Position numbers and translations under genes: made by a program. Below the pieces are notes generated by a model that was not told where the DNA came from, did no database searches, and was given only the letters and a program-made list of their open reading frames with translations. From the NCBI GenBank assembly GCA_934500875.1, contig CAKSTL010000006.1:76482-140481 (forward strand): 64,000 bases of DNA, given 5' to 3'. Source of the stretch: an uncultured Clostridia bacterium. GTDB lineage: Bacteria; Bacillota; Clostridia; UMGS1810. This document shows positions 53,250-61,583 of the stretch, piece after piece; within the stretch, counting starts at the first letter, position 1; the number at the start of each line of letters is the position of its first letter.

Positions 53250-53948
53250 ATGAAGATAAAAAACTTTATTTTATACATATTAAGGCTTATAAGGCGGGGT
53301 GAGGTACACTATATAGGCGGCTCTCTCACGCTTCCGCCGCCGCTTTCAAAGGAAGAAGAGGAGCGTTATGTTGCTATGCTCGGCGAAAACGACAAGGAGG
53401 TAAAAAACATTCTTATCGAGCACAATCTGCGCCTTGTGGTGTATATTGCAAAAAAGTTTGAAAACACAAACGTCGGCACCGAGGATTTGATTTCGATAGG
53501 CACAATCGGGCTTATAAAGGCGATAAACACCTTCAAACCCGACAAAAAAATCAAGCTTGCAACCTATGCGTCACGGTGCATAGAAAATGAAATTCTTATG
53601 TATTTAAGAAAAAACAGCAACCGAAAGGCGGAAATTTCAATAGACGAGCCTCTTAACGTTGACTGGGACGGCAACGAGCTTCTTTTGTCGGATATTCTCG
53701 GAACCGACGCAGACATTGTGTGTCAGAACATTGAAAACGAGGTGGACAGAGAGCTTTTGCTCATTGCGCTCGATAAGCTTTCGGCACGTGAAAAACGCAT
53801 TATGGAGCTTCGTTTCGGCGTGAGGGGAGGGGTTTCAAAAACGCAGAAGGAGGTTGCCAATATGCTCGGAATTTCGCAGTCGTACATTTCACGTCTGGAA
53901 AAAAGGATTATTGTGCGTCTCAAAAAGGAAATAAGCAAGATGATTTAG
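53250..53948 (+). CDS. sigE: RNA polymerase sigma-E factor (pro-sigma-E)
   Basis: A 232-residue sporulation sigma factor. The pro-sequence (residues 1 to about 28, KIKNFILYILRLIRRGEV) is membrane-seeking and precedes the SpoIIGA cut region YIGGSLTLPPPLS. Region 2 (NLRLVVYIAKKFENT, DLISIGTIGLIKAINTF, LATYASRCIENEILMYLR) and region 4 (SAREKRIMELRFGV, KTQKEVANMLGISQSYISRLEKR) are complete. The start ATG 53250 is chosen for the GGAG and the family N-terminus; an in-frame ATG at 53217 lies in the leader RNA. Known role: early mother-cell transcription. sigG, often next, is absent here. Confidence 0.96.
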   Translation: MKIKNFILYILRLIRRGEVHYIGGSLTLPPPLSKEEEERYVAMLGENDKEVKNILIEHNLRLVVYIAKKFENTNVGTEDLISIGTIGLIKAINTFKPDKKIKLATYASRCIENEILMYLRKNSNRKAEISIDEPLNVDWDGNELLLSDILGTDADIVCQNIENEVDRELLLIALDKLSAREKRIMELRFGVRGGVSKTQKEVANMLGISQSYISRLEKRIIVRLKKEISKMI

Positions 53949-53962
53949 GAAAATATTGTGCG

Positions 53963-53991
53963 TTGATTGAAAAACCTTCGTCTGATATAAT
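53963..53991 (+). promoter_or_regulatory. Sigma-A promoter of SLH-GH18 gene
   Basis: TTGATT (53963-53968), 17-bp spacer, TATAAT (53986-53991), 50 bp before the ATG at 54042. Confidence 0.65.
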
Positions 53992-54041
53992 TTTATATAT
54001 AATTATATATACAAAAAGATATCTTTCGGGGGTTTTACGTT

Positions 54042-55976
54042 ATGAAAAAATTTATTGCCTTTTTACTGACACTTGTGCTCTGCATAGGGTGTTTTACGGC
54101 TTCACGGGCAGATTTTAACCTGTTTTCGTACCTTACGGATATAGAATCGCACTGGGCAAAAGAATACATTCAAAATCTTTTTGATATGGGTATTTTTAAG
54201 GGCGACGGCGGTCTTTCGAGGGCGGAGGACAACATTACACGAAGTGAATTTACCGCTCTTGTAACCCGTGCGCTGTATGATGTTGAGCAGGAGGATTTTA
54301 AGGTTGATTTTCCCGACGTTTCAAAAAACGATATTTTTTACAAAAACATTGCCTCGGCGGTGAAAAACGGCATTATAAAGGGTGACGAAAAGGGTTATTT
54401 TAACGGCGAAAACAGCATTACAAGAGAAGAAATTGTAATTATAACAGCACGTGTTCTTGCGGACAAAACAGCCTATAAAAATGCGGATTTTAAGGACATT
54501 TCTTCAAAATATCTTTATTTGGATGAGCTTGAAAAGGTATACGGACTCGGCATAATTTCGGGTGACGAGAACAAAAATTTTAATCCGTATTCTTTTGCGC
54601 TCAGGTCGGAGTGTGCAAAAATGATTAATCTTATGATTGAATCTTACGGCGAAAAGGATTCGGCAACGAGGGTAATCGGCACGGCGAAACAGTATGTTTC
54701 GGATAAAAAAAGCGCAAAGACCGAAGGGACGGAAAGCGAGGAAAACGCTTACAGAAAGAGCATTGAAAGCTATGCAAAATCGGTTGGGTTTACGGCAGAG
54801 AGGACTGTTAAAAACGTAAAAACCGAAGAATTTGACATAAAAAACTCTTTGGCAAGCGTTACGCTTTCATACGACATAGAATTTGATGCGGCATACCTTG
54901 GCGGTGAAACAAAAAAGCGCACTTACAAGGGCGAAACGGTTGTAAAGATGATGAAAAGGGGCAGCGAATGGATTGTTTACAAAACGGACGAAAGCTTAAA
55001 GCTGAAAGAAAAGGTAAACCTTACCTGGGAGATTTATAATAATGCGCCGTCTTATGCCGCTGAGGGAGTAAACGTTGTTTCGCCGACGTGGTACGAGATT
55101 ATATCGGATTCAAGCTTCAAAAATTCGCAGACGGTTTATTCCGACGGCAATACGACGCTGAAAATCACCGACAAGGCAAACAGCGGATATCTTGATTACG
55201 CAAAAAATAACGGATACGACGTGTGGATTGCGTATCGGAATAATTTTAACGTATCCGACACGGCGAAATTTCTAAACAGCGACAGCGCAAGAAGCGAGGC
55301 GATAAGGTTTCTGATAAAGGGGCTTGCCGACACAAAGGCAGACGGGATAAACATTGATTTTGAAAATATGAACGACAAAAACGCATTTACAAATCACGTT
55401 CGTGAAATTTCAGTCGCACTGCGCCGCCTGGGGCTTGTAACGAGCGTTGACATAAACAAGTATGACAAAACCGGCGGAACGTGGTCGCTGTGTTATGACC
55501 GCAAATCGCTGGCAAATTATGCCGACTATATTTTTCTTATGGCATATGACCAGAACGGAAGCTGGAGCAAAAAAAGCGGACCCGTTGCAGGGCTTGACTG
55601 GGTTGAGGGGGGCATAAACACCACACTTTCGGAGGTGGACGCCGAAAAACTTGTTCTCGGGGTTCCGTTATATGTAAGGATATGGCAGGAAAAGGACGGC
55701 AGTGTTGTAAAAACAAGCGCAGTGTCTATGGATTATGCCTTAAAGACTGCTGCCGAAAACAATGCGTCGGTATCGTATGACGAGAAAATCGGTCAGAACG
55801 TTTACAGATGGGTTAAGGACGGTTACGATTACACCGTTTATATGGAGGATGAAGTTTCGGTTGCAAACAAAACCGCACTTGTGCAAAAGTATGCTCTTGC
55901 AGGTGTGGGAACGTGGAGAAGGGGATTTGAAAGCAGCGGAATATGGAGCGTTATAAAAAACGGGCTTGAAAATTAG
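54042..55976 (+). CDS. SLH-anchored GH18-family hydrolase
   Basis: A 644-residue exported enzyme. Signal MKKFIAFLLTLVLCIGCF (a possible lipobox IGC), then three SLH repeats about 30-205 (IESHWAKEYIQNLFDMGI, FPDVSKNDIFYKNIASAV, FKDISSKYLYLDELEKVYG), a linker domain about 230-330, and a GH18-like barrel about 340-640. The catalytic signature DGINIDFEN (DxxDxDxE, acid/base Glu) and MAYDQNG are present; this subgroup resembles spore and cell-wall hydrolases of the YdhD/SleL type. It probably acts on peptidoglycan or chitin-like polymer at the surface. Own promoter; position after sigE is probably incidental. Confidence 0.9.
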   Translation: MKKFIAFLLTLVLCIGCFTASRADFNLFSYLTDIESHWAKEYIQNLFDMGIFKGDGGLSRAEDNITRSEFTALVTRALYDVEQEDFKVDFPDVSKNDIFYKNIASAVKNGIIKGDEKGYFNGENSITREEIVIITARVLADKTAYKNADFKDISSKYLYLDELEKVYGLGIISGDENKNFNPYSFALRSECAKMINLMIESYGEKDSATRVIGTAKQYVSDKKSAKTEGTESEENAYRKSIESYAKSVGFTAERTVKNVKTEEFDIKNSLASVTLSYDIEFDAAYLGGETKKRTYKGETVVKMMKRGSEWIVYKTDESLKLKEKVNLTWEIYNNAPSYAAEGVNVVSPTWYEIISDSSFKNSQTVYSDGNTTLKITDKANSGYLDYAKNNGYDVWIAYRNNFNVSDTAKFLNSDSARSEAIRFLIKGLADTKADGINIDFENMNDKNAFTNHVREISVALRRLGLVTSVDINKYDKTGGTWSLCYDRKSLANYADYIFLMAYDQNGSWSKKSGPVAGLDWVEGGINTTLSEVDAEKLVLGVPLYVRIWQEKDGSVVKTSAVSMDYALKTAAENNASVSYDEKIGQNVYRWVKDGYDYTVYMEDEVSVANKTALVQKYALAGVGTWRRGFESSGIWSVIKNGLEN

Positions 55977-56007
55977 CGGGCTGAGGGCTTATTTAATCCG
56001 AAAAAAA

Positions 56008-56053
56008 GCCGAAAGACCCTTTAATTCGGCAAACAGCCGAAAAGTTTTTTATT
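56008..56053 (+). terminator. Intrinsic terminator after GH18 gene
   Basis: TTCGGC (56025-56030), five-base loop, GCCGAA (56036-56041), then AAGTTTTTTATTTT. A second GCCGAA at 56008-56013 can compete for the same strand, so this is another member of the GCCGAA palindrome family. Confidence 0.7.
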
Positions 56054-56106
56054 TTAAATATCCGAGAACTTTTTTGATTTGGAACAGCCGGGAACTCTTT
56101 ATGCAA

Positions 56107-56135
56107 GGCATCAGAGGTGTCAGCTCTCTGATGCC
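56107..56135. repeat. GGCATCAGA hairpin, copy 2
   Basis: GGCATCAGA (56107-56115) pairs with TCTGATGCC (56127-56135). It resembles 37993-38020, sharing TCAGCT in the loop. It lies at the convergent ends of the GH18 and XRE-type genes. Confidence 0.6.
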
Positions 56136-56140
56136 TTATA

Positions 56141-56830
56141 TTACATAAGAATTACTGCGCCGACGCACTTTCCTATAAGGTGAATTTCGTCATATTCATA
56201 TGCCTGCGGACGGTTTTGATAGAGCTTGCTGTCGGTTACTGCGGCAAATTTGCCCATTCTGTCAAAAAGACGGCGTATCAAAAATTTTCCGCCCGATTCA
56301 AAAGCGTAAATTTTGCCGTTTTCAAATTCTTCGGCAATTCTTTCTTTCATAACCTCTCTGTTGTCGCAAAGCGATATACTCGTCCACTGCACCACAACCA
56401 AATCGCCCTTTTGAATTTTTGAGCCGTCCATAAGGCTGTCGGGGGCATAAAGCGCAAGACAGCGTTTAAAGCGTGCGCTGAAAAAGTTTGGAATTTCCAT
56501 AAAGCCTTTTGCCTTTTCGTTATCTACAGACATTATATCTTTATAACTTTTGGTGTTGTAAATAGGAATTTTTGAAGCGTGAGAATAATTGAGGAGCGGG
56601 TCGGAAAGGCTTTGAATTTCGGTGCCTGAGAGAAGATATTCGGGAGTTGTATCCAGCGCCTCGGCTAATTTTATTGCTATCGCCGAATTCGGAGGGCAGT
56701 ATCCCGTTTCGTAGTTTGAAATTGTACTTTTCCCGACGCCGGCAATCTGCGCAAGCGTTGCCTGTGAAAATCCTTTTTTATGGCGCAGGGCGGCAACTCT
56801 TTGACCGAAGTTTATGTTTTCATCAAGCAT
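56141..56830 (-). CDS. XRE-family regulator with S24-like C-terminal domain
   Basis: A 229-residue LexA/CI-like repressor. The N-terminal XRE helix-turn-helix is at about 10-65 (QRVAALRHKKGFSQATLAQIAGVGKSTISNYETG). The C-terminal domain (about 120-229) resembles peptidase S24: YAPDSLMDGSKIQKGD keeps the Ser, but the usual catalytic Lys segment reads FLIRRLF, with Arg in place of Lys, so self-cleavage is doubtful. ATG 56830 follows AAAGGAA. A promoter (56993-56965) and a structured leader precede it. No phage genes are near; it is likely a stand-alone stress or host-type regulator. Confidence 0.85.
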   Translation of the reverse strand: MLDENINFGQRVAALRHKKGFSQATLAQIAGVGKSTISNYETGYCPPNSAIAIKLAEALDTTPEYLLSGTEIQSLSDPLLNYSHASKIPIYNTKSYKDIMSVDNEKAKGFMEIPNFFSARFKRCLALYAPDSLMDGSKIQKGDLVVVQWTSISLCDNREVMKERIAEEFENGKIYAFESGGKFLIRRLFDRMGKFAAVTDSKLYQNRPQAYEYDEIHLIGKCVGAVILM

Positions 56831-56848
56831 AAAAATGTTCCTTTCTTT

Positions 56849-56933
56849 AGCCGAAATAAAGTAATCCGAACTCCGGTTTTGAGAGGCGGATTTTCGCTTT
56901 CGGCTTTAAAATACTCGGCAATCCGTCAGGATT
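56849..56933 (-). repeat. Structured leader with AGCCGAAA palindrome
   Basis: AGCCGAAA (56849-56856) and TTTCGGCT (56898-56905) enclose AATCCG (56863-56868) and CGGATT (56887-56892), a two-tier hairpin next to the ribosome site of the XRE-type gene. A second hairpin AATCC-gtca-GGATT lies at 56920-56933 and also occurs in the 276-bp elements. The proximal part (GTTCGGATTACT, then TTTCGGCTAAA) is shared with the GH31 leader at 63926. Confidence 0.6.
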
Positions 56934-56964
56934 ACCTGTGTTTTTTTGGTAAATTACAGTATAG

Positions 56965-56993
56965 ATTATATTATTTTGTTTTTGAAAAGTCAA
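56965..56993 (-). promoter_or_regulatory. Sigma-A promoter of XRE-type gene
   Basis: Minus strand TTGACT (56993-56988), 17-bp spacer, TATAAT (56970-56965). It implies a 5' untranslated region of about 130 nt that contains the palindromes. Confidence 0.7.
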
Positions 56994-57107
56994 GTTTTAA
57001 AGTGATATCAAACCGCTTATATAATGCAAGGTATGCGGTCTTTGCCGCTTTTTTAAATCTTTTATAATTGAATTTGTTTTTCAAAAAACATTATTTGCTT
57101 TCAGCTA

Positions 57108-57136
57108 TTGACTTTTTGCGTGCGGTGGGGTATCAT
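57108..57136 (+). promoter_or_regulatory. Sigma-A promoter of MATE gene
   Basis: TTGACT (57108-57113), 17-bp spacer, TATCAT (57131-57136). It lies downstream of an earlier in-frame TTG/ATG and therefore fixes the MATE start at 57173. Confidence 0.7.
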
Positions 57137-57172
57137 ATTCACAATAAGAACAATTGTAAAGGATATGTAAAA

Positions 57173-58558
57173 ATGAACTGTATAAAAGGAAGAGCGGAAA
57201 AAAACGCAAGTATGCTTTCGGGGTCTTTGTGGGATAAAATTCTTATGTTTGCGCTTCCGCTTGCGGCAAGCAGTATGCTGCAGCAGCTTTTCAATTCGGC
57301 GGACGTTGCGGTTGTGGGAAAATTTACCGGAAAACAAGCTCTTGCGGCGGTTGGCAGCAACGGCCCGGTAATAAACCTTCTTGTCAACCTTTTTGTGGGA
57401 ATGTCGATTGGCGCAAACGTTGTTATTGCAAGATACATAGGAAGCGGAAACGAGAAAAAGGCAAACAACACGGCGCACACCGCAATTTTGCTGTCGCTGA
57501 TATGCGGCTTTGTCATTATGACGCTGGGGCTGATTTTGTCACCATTAATTCTTAATCTTATCGGCACGCCCGACGACGTTGTCGGTCTTGCGGTTATTTA
57601 CCTTCGCATATATTTTTGCGGTATGCCGTTTATGATGCTGTATAACTTTTGTGCGGCAATTTTCAGAAGCAAGGGCGATACAAAAAAACCGCTTATTTAT
57701 CTTTTTATATCGGGAATTATAAACGTAATTTTAAACCTGTTTTTTGTAGTTGTGTTCAGTATGGGCGTTTCGGGTGTTGCAATAGCAACGGTAATTTCAA
57801 ATGCAATAAGCTCGGTTTTAATGCTCAGGTCGCTTACAAACGAAAAGGAAGAGGCAATTAAAATTACGCTTTCAAAGCTTAAAATAGACGGAAAAATTTT
57901 AAGGGAAATTGTAAGGGTAGGCTTGCCGGCAGGTATTCAGGGTATGGTATTTTCAATTTCAAACGTCTGCGTTCTGTCGGGTCTTAATTCGCTTCAGACT
58001 GATGTTGTTTCGGCGTCGTCTGCCTCGCAGAATTACGAAAACCTTATTTACTTTTTGTCAAACTCGTTTGCTCAGGCAACCGTTACTTTTGTAAGCCAGA
58101 ATTACGGTGCGGGAAATATTAAACGCTGCAAAAAGGTTTTGCTTATATCAACGTGTCTCAGCGTTGCGTCGGCGCTTATTTTGTGTGCGGTGTTTATTTT
58201 CTTCAAAAAGCCGCTTTTGGGAATTTATACAAACGACGCACAGATAGTTGAAATTGCGTCGCAGCGCCTTGTGGTTGTTGCGGGAACGCATTTTCTGTGC
58301 GGATTTATGGATAATTTTTCGAGCTTTTTAAGAGGACTCGGATTTTCGCTTGAGCCTGCGATTATCTCTATGGCAGGTGCCTGCGGTATAAGAATACTGT
58401 GGATTTACACCGTTTTTGCAAAAATTCACACCTTTGCGGTGCTTGTTGCGGTATATCCCATAAGCTGGTTTATAACGGCGGCGGTGCTTGCGGCAGTGTG
58501 CTTTGCAAAGGTAAGAAAAATTGAAAAGAAAAAGCTTGTCGCTGTGGCAGAGGCGTAA
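57173..58558 (+). CDS. MATE family efflux transporter
   Basis: A 461-residue multidrug/toxin extrusion protein with about twelve membrane segments. LPLAASSMLQQLFNSADVAVVGKF (in two parts: LPLAASSMLQQLF, NSADVAVVGKF), FVGMSIGANVVIARYIG and FRSKGDTKKPL in the first half and NYGAGNIKRCKK in the second are typical of the DinF/NorM-like branch. The start ATG 57173 is after the promoter at 57108-57136. It stands alone; sodium or proton coupling and substrates cannot be told from the sequence. Confidence 0.93.
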   Translation: MNCIKGRAEKNASMLSGSLWDKILMFALPLAASSMLQQLFNSADVAVVGKFTGKQALAAVGSNGPVINLLVNLFVGMSIGANVVIARYIGSGNEKKANNTAHTAILLSLICGFVIMTLGLILSPLILNLIGTPDDVVGLAVIYLRIYFCGMPFMMLYNFCAAIFRSKGDTKKPLIYLFISGIINVILNLFFVVVFSMGVSGVAIATVISNAISSVLMLRSLTNEKEEAIKITLSKLKIDGKILREIVRVGLPAGIQGMVFSISNVCVLSGLNSLQTDVVSASSASQNYENLIYFLSNSFAQATVTFVSQNYGAGNIKRCKKVLLISTCLSVASALILCAVFIFFKKPLLGIYTNDAQIVEIASQRLVVVAGTHFLCGFMDNFSSFLRGLGFSLEPAIISMAGACGIRILWIYTVFAKIHTFAVLVAVYPISWFITAAVLAAVCFAKVRKIEKKKLVAVAEA

Positions 58559-58646
58559 AGAATACGGCTTGTCCGAGGCTGCGGTACAAAAATAAACGCT
58601 GCTTGTCCGAAACGGAGATATAAAAACATATCTTGTTCAAAGACAG

Positions 58647-58685
58647 GGACAATAAAAACCCATTGCACAGGCGATGGGTTTTTTA
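58647..58685. terminator. Terminator between MATE and DUF1275 genes
   Basis: AAAACCCAT pairs with ATGGGTTTT around a ten-base loop, with a T-run on the + side and A-run on the other; serves both convergent genes. Confidence 0.85.
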
Positions 58686-58712
58686 TATACCAAAATATTG
58701 AATTTAAAATTT

Positions 58713-59435
58713 TTAATGTCCGAGCGGCTTTTTTTCCATCAGTTCTTTCTCGGTTGTAAGGTCTGCGTGCAAAAGCGCAAAGAACACAACCGCAAACGGA
58801 ACAAGAGTTATCCATATTGCCCGTCCGCCGAACAGGTTGCAGAAAACCGTTCCGAGGGCTGCCCCCGATAAAAAGCAGACAAGCATTACAGCGTGTTTAA
58901 AAAGCTTGATACGATGCGGCTTTTCGGTTTCGTAAAAGTGCTTTACCTCTTTTGCAAGACCTATTCCTATCTGACGTATATGGTTTGTTGCAAACGTTGT
59001 TGCCATTGGCACGCCTTCTGCCTGACGGAAGGTGTTATACTGCATTGACGCAATAAAGTTTATTGCTATCTGCGAAATCTGAACAGGGTATGAATCGGGA
59101 ATAAAGCCGAGAACTAATACAAACACCATTTCAATGGCTATAAGGAGGGTGTCCCACCGTATAAAAAAGTTGTGTTTTACAAGGTTTGGCAAAAATTCCG
59201 AAACAAACGAGCCTGCAAGGTATGCCGAAATGGGGATAAGGTAATAAAGCGCTTTGCTCCAATGCCCTGCGCCGATTGAAAGTCCCAAAAGAACAACATT
59301 GCCCGTCTGCGCATTGCAGAAAACGCTTCCTCTCAAAACATATGTGTAGGCACCGAATATTCCTGCAACCGCCATGAGGGTATAAAAAACCCAGTTACGC
59401 TCGCACGTTAAGTATACAGTTTCTCTTTCGCTCAT
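58713..59435 (-). CDS. YoaK/DUF1275 family membrane protein
   Basis: A 240-residue membrane protein with six hydrophobic segments. AGIFGAYTYVLRGSVFCNAQTGNVVLLGL near the N-terminus (parts: GAYTYVLRGSVF, NAQTGNVVLLG) is the DUF1275 signature, and ATTFATNHIRQIG is the second one. Start ATG 59435 follows GGGGTG; a longer frame upstream lacks a ribosome site. Function of the family is unknown. Divergent from the MORN gene, with its own promoter. Confidence 0.9.
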   Translation of the reverse strand: MSERETVYLTCERNWVFYTLMAVAGIFGAYTYVLRGSVFCNAQTGNVVLLGLSIGAGHWSKALYYLIPISAYLAGSFVSEFLPNLVKHNFFIRWDTLLIAIEMVFVLVLGFIPDSYPVQISQIAINFIASMQYNTFRQAEGVPMATTFATNHIRQIGIGLAKEVKHFYETEKPHRIKLFKHAVMLVCFLSGAALGTVFCNLFGGRAIWITLVPFAVVFFALLHADLTTEKELMEKKPLGH

Positions 59436-59457
59436 ATGTTCACCCCGTTTGTATGAT

Positions 59458-59486
59458 ATTTTATCATAAAAAAATTTCAAAATCAA
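59458..59486 (-). promoter_or_regulatory. Sigma-A promoter of DUF1275 gene
   Basis: Minus strand TTGATT (59486-59481), 17-bp spacer, TAAAAT (59463-59458). Confidence 0.65.
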
Positions 59487-59497
59487 TAGTTATTATA

Positions 59498-59526
59498 TTG
59501 CAATGAAGTATAATATGTGCTATCAT
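59498..59526 (+). promoter_or_regulatory. Candidate promoter of MORN gene
   Basis: TTGCAA (59498-59503), 17-bp spacer, TATCAT (59521-59526). Two perfect TATAAT boxes (59509, 59534) lie in the same stretch without matching -35 boxes, so the choice is uncertain. Confidence 0.45.
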
Positions 59527-59563
59527 TTATGTGTATAATGACTAAAAAAGGGGGATTTTCGTG

Positions 59564-61285
59564 ATGAAAAAATATGCGTCGGTATTTGTGTTTCTGATAA
59601 TGTGCGCATCTTTTGCGTATGCGTCGGACCTTGGATATGTAAAGCAGACCGACATTGTGACGTTTATAGATTACAGCCCGATACAGTCGTACAACTATAA
59701 GGGAAACACCTTTGTTGTTGCGGAGGATTTGTCAAAATACGGGTTTGACGTTGTTTGGAATGCGGACGAAAGGGCGCTTTTTATCACACGTCCCGAAAAA
59801 AATTTTACACCCTATGCGGCGGATTTTATCAACGAAAAAAAGGAAGATGTGACGTTTAAAGACCTTTTTGCGGTGTATCCGACCGATATTAAAACATATA
59901 TAAACAACAATCTTTCCGAGAGTTATAACATAAACGGCATAACGGTTGTGAGCGTTGACGCAGTGGGCGAATACGGCGGCGGAATTGTAAAATACGACGA
60001 TACGAGCCGAAGGCTTGACGTGTGCATTGTTGATAAGGAAATTGAAAACTGCGAAGAAAAAACCGAGGAGGACGGAAATTCCAAAACGTTAAAAAAGGGA
60101 TTTTTTGACGGCGAGGGCAATCTTTTGTACGGAATTGAAAAGTACGAAGGCAAGAGCAGATACGGCACCTCGGAGCTGTTCATCTGCGGCGATTTGCAGA
60201 ATGAAAAAACGGTGAGAATTTATAATTCGTACATTTATTCCAACGTAAAAAAGTACGAATACGATAATGTTGAAAATTACAGGGCGGACATTCGTTCCGA
60301 CGATAAAGACAATCCCTCTTACTCAATGTATTTCGGCGAAAAAAGCACCGTATACATTGAGGAGGATGACGCCTTTAAATACAAAATGAGGGTGCGCAGC
60401 GCAAAGGCGGCGGACGGCAGCGAGATGAGGTATCTTCCCGAAACGGGCAAAATTTATCTTTTTTCGGAAAAAGAGGATTTTCCTTACGGCGAGGGCGTTT
60501 CGGCGGTTTATGACGATAACGGAAACGAAATTTACAATTCGGACACTTATCCGAGAAAATTCAACGGGCAGCTTTTTAAAAACGGATATCCTGTATACAA
60601 GGGCGAAATTTTGCTTGACCGTTTTGAGGTTTGCATTGGAGGCAACATAAATTATGACACAAAAAGGATTACCGCCCTTTATGCGCCGGGTTATACTGAT
60701 GCGGACGGTGTGGTTTATTATTATTCGGACGAGCAGGAAAACAACGAAAGAGATGACAGCGTGCTTTACAGAGGAAATGTTGTAAACGGCGCTATGCACG
60801 GAAACGGTACGATGTATTATATCAATTACGGCTTGCCTGATAAGTATTTGAAAAAGGGCAGAGAAATTTTGGTTTACGGTGAGGGGCGCACTCCGGGCGT
60901 TATGTATGCCGAAGATGAGAGCGTTATGTATATCGGCGAATTTAAGGACGGACGTATGAACGGCAGGGGCAAAATGTATAGAAACGGCGCCCTTACAAGC
61001 GACGGCGAGTGGAAAAACGGCGAAAGAGACGGTTTTATGACGGAGTACAACACCTATGTTGACGAAATTTACCTTGCGTTTGAGGGAAATTACAAAAACG
61101 GCAGAAAAAACGGTGAGGGAATTGAGTACAGCGGAAGGGGAAATCCGCAGTTTGAGGGAATGTATAAACGGTTTGTCGGCACGTTTGAAAACGGCGAGTG
61201 GAAATCGGGCGATTGGTACGAGCTAAAATACAATGCCGAGAAAAACTGCCACGATATATATTTGTACGAAAAGGTCGGGCAGTAG
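59564..61285 (+). CDS. Secreted protein with copper-amine-oxidase-like N-domain and MORN repeats
   Basis: A 573-residue exported protein; ATG 59564 (AGGGGGA upstream) gives signal MKKYASVFVFLIMCASFAYA. Residues about 35-70 (YNYKGNTFVVAEDLSKYGFDVVWNADE in parts: NTFVVAEDLSKYGF, VVWNADERALFI) resemble the stalk-forming N-terminal domain found in many clostridial surface proteins. Later segments are MORN-type repeats with YxGxxxxGxxxGxG spacing: GNVVNGAMHGNGTMYY, IGEFKDGRMNGRGKMYR, GEWKNGERDGF, GNYKNGRKNGEGIEY. No enzymatic motif. MORN repeats on an exported bacterial protein often bind peptidoglycan or mediate contacts; role here unknown. Confidence 0.8.
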   Translation: MKKYASVFVFLIMCASFAYASDLGYVKQTDIVTFIDYSPIQSYNYKGNTFVVAEDLSKYGFDVVWNADERALFITRPEKNFTPYAADFINEKKEDVTFKDLFAVYPTDIKTYINNNLSESYNINGITVVSVDAVGEYGGGIVKYDDTSRRLDVCIVDKEIENCEEKTEEDGNSKTLKKGFFDGEGNLLYGIEKYEGKSRYGTSELFICGDLQNEKTVRIYNSYIYSNVKKYEYDNVENYRADIRSDDKDNPSYSMYFGEKSTVYIEEDDAFKYKMRVRSAKAADGSEMRYLPETGKIYLFSEKEDFPYGEGVSAVYDDNGNEIYNSDTYPRKFNGQLFKNGYPVYKGEILLDRFEVCIGGNINYDTKRITALYAPGYTDADGVVYYYSDEQENNERDDSVLYRGNVVNGAMHGNGTMYYINYGLPDKYLKKGREILVYGEGRTPGVMYAEDESVMYIGEFKDGRMNGRGKMYRNGALTSDGEWKNGERDGFMTEYNTYVDEIYLAFEGNYKNGRKNGEGIEYSGRGNPQFEGMYKRFVGTFENGEWKSGDWYELKYNAEKNCHDIYLYEKVGQ

Positions 61286-61490
61286 AAATGTGCTGAAAGG
61301 TCGGGCGCAGGCATATGGGGTTCGGCGCACCGGCACCCGGAAAGTTAACGCAGAAAACGAACGCAAAAACCGAATCCCAAATCAGCGCAAAATCGGGCGC
61401 ACAAAAACTTAACAAAACCAAAACGCAGATATAAAATGCGTTAAAAAAATATCCACCCGCATAGCGGGTGGTATTTCTTTATACAAAAAA
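61286..61490. terminator. Gap with CCACCCGC terminator
   Basis: From 61286 to 61440 I see no gene. CCACCCGC (61453-61460), ATA, GCGGGTGG (61464-61471) is a strong hairpin with T-rich DNA beyond, ending the MORN transcript. Confidence 0.7.
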
Positions 61491-61572
61491 GGACCTCTTT
61501 CACAGGTGAACTGCTCCAATTTGTACAGACAGCACAAATTGGAGCAGTTCAAATTCGGCGGAGGTCTTTTTT
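61491..61572. terminator. Long two-tier hairpin terminator
   Basis: GAACTGCTCCAATTTGT (61508-61524) and its exact complement (61534-61550) form a 17-bp stem with a nine-base loop, inside outer arms GGACCTC (61491-61497) and GAGGTC (61561-61566), with T-run at 61567 and A-run before 61491. It serves the convergent MORN and GH31 genes. Confidence 0.8.
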
Positions 61573-61583
61573 GCTGCAAAAAT

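Noticed and set aside
57068..57172. MATE gene starting at 57068
   Set aside because: A promoter (57108-57136) lies inside that extension and the family N-terminus fits 57173.
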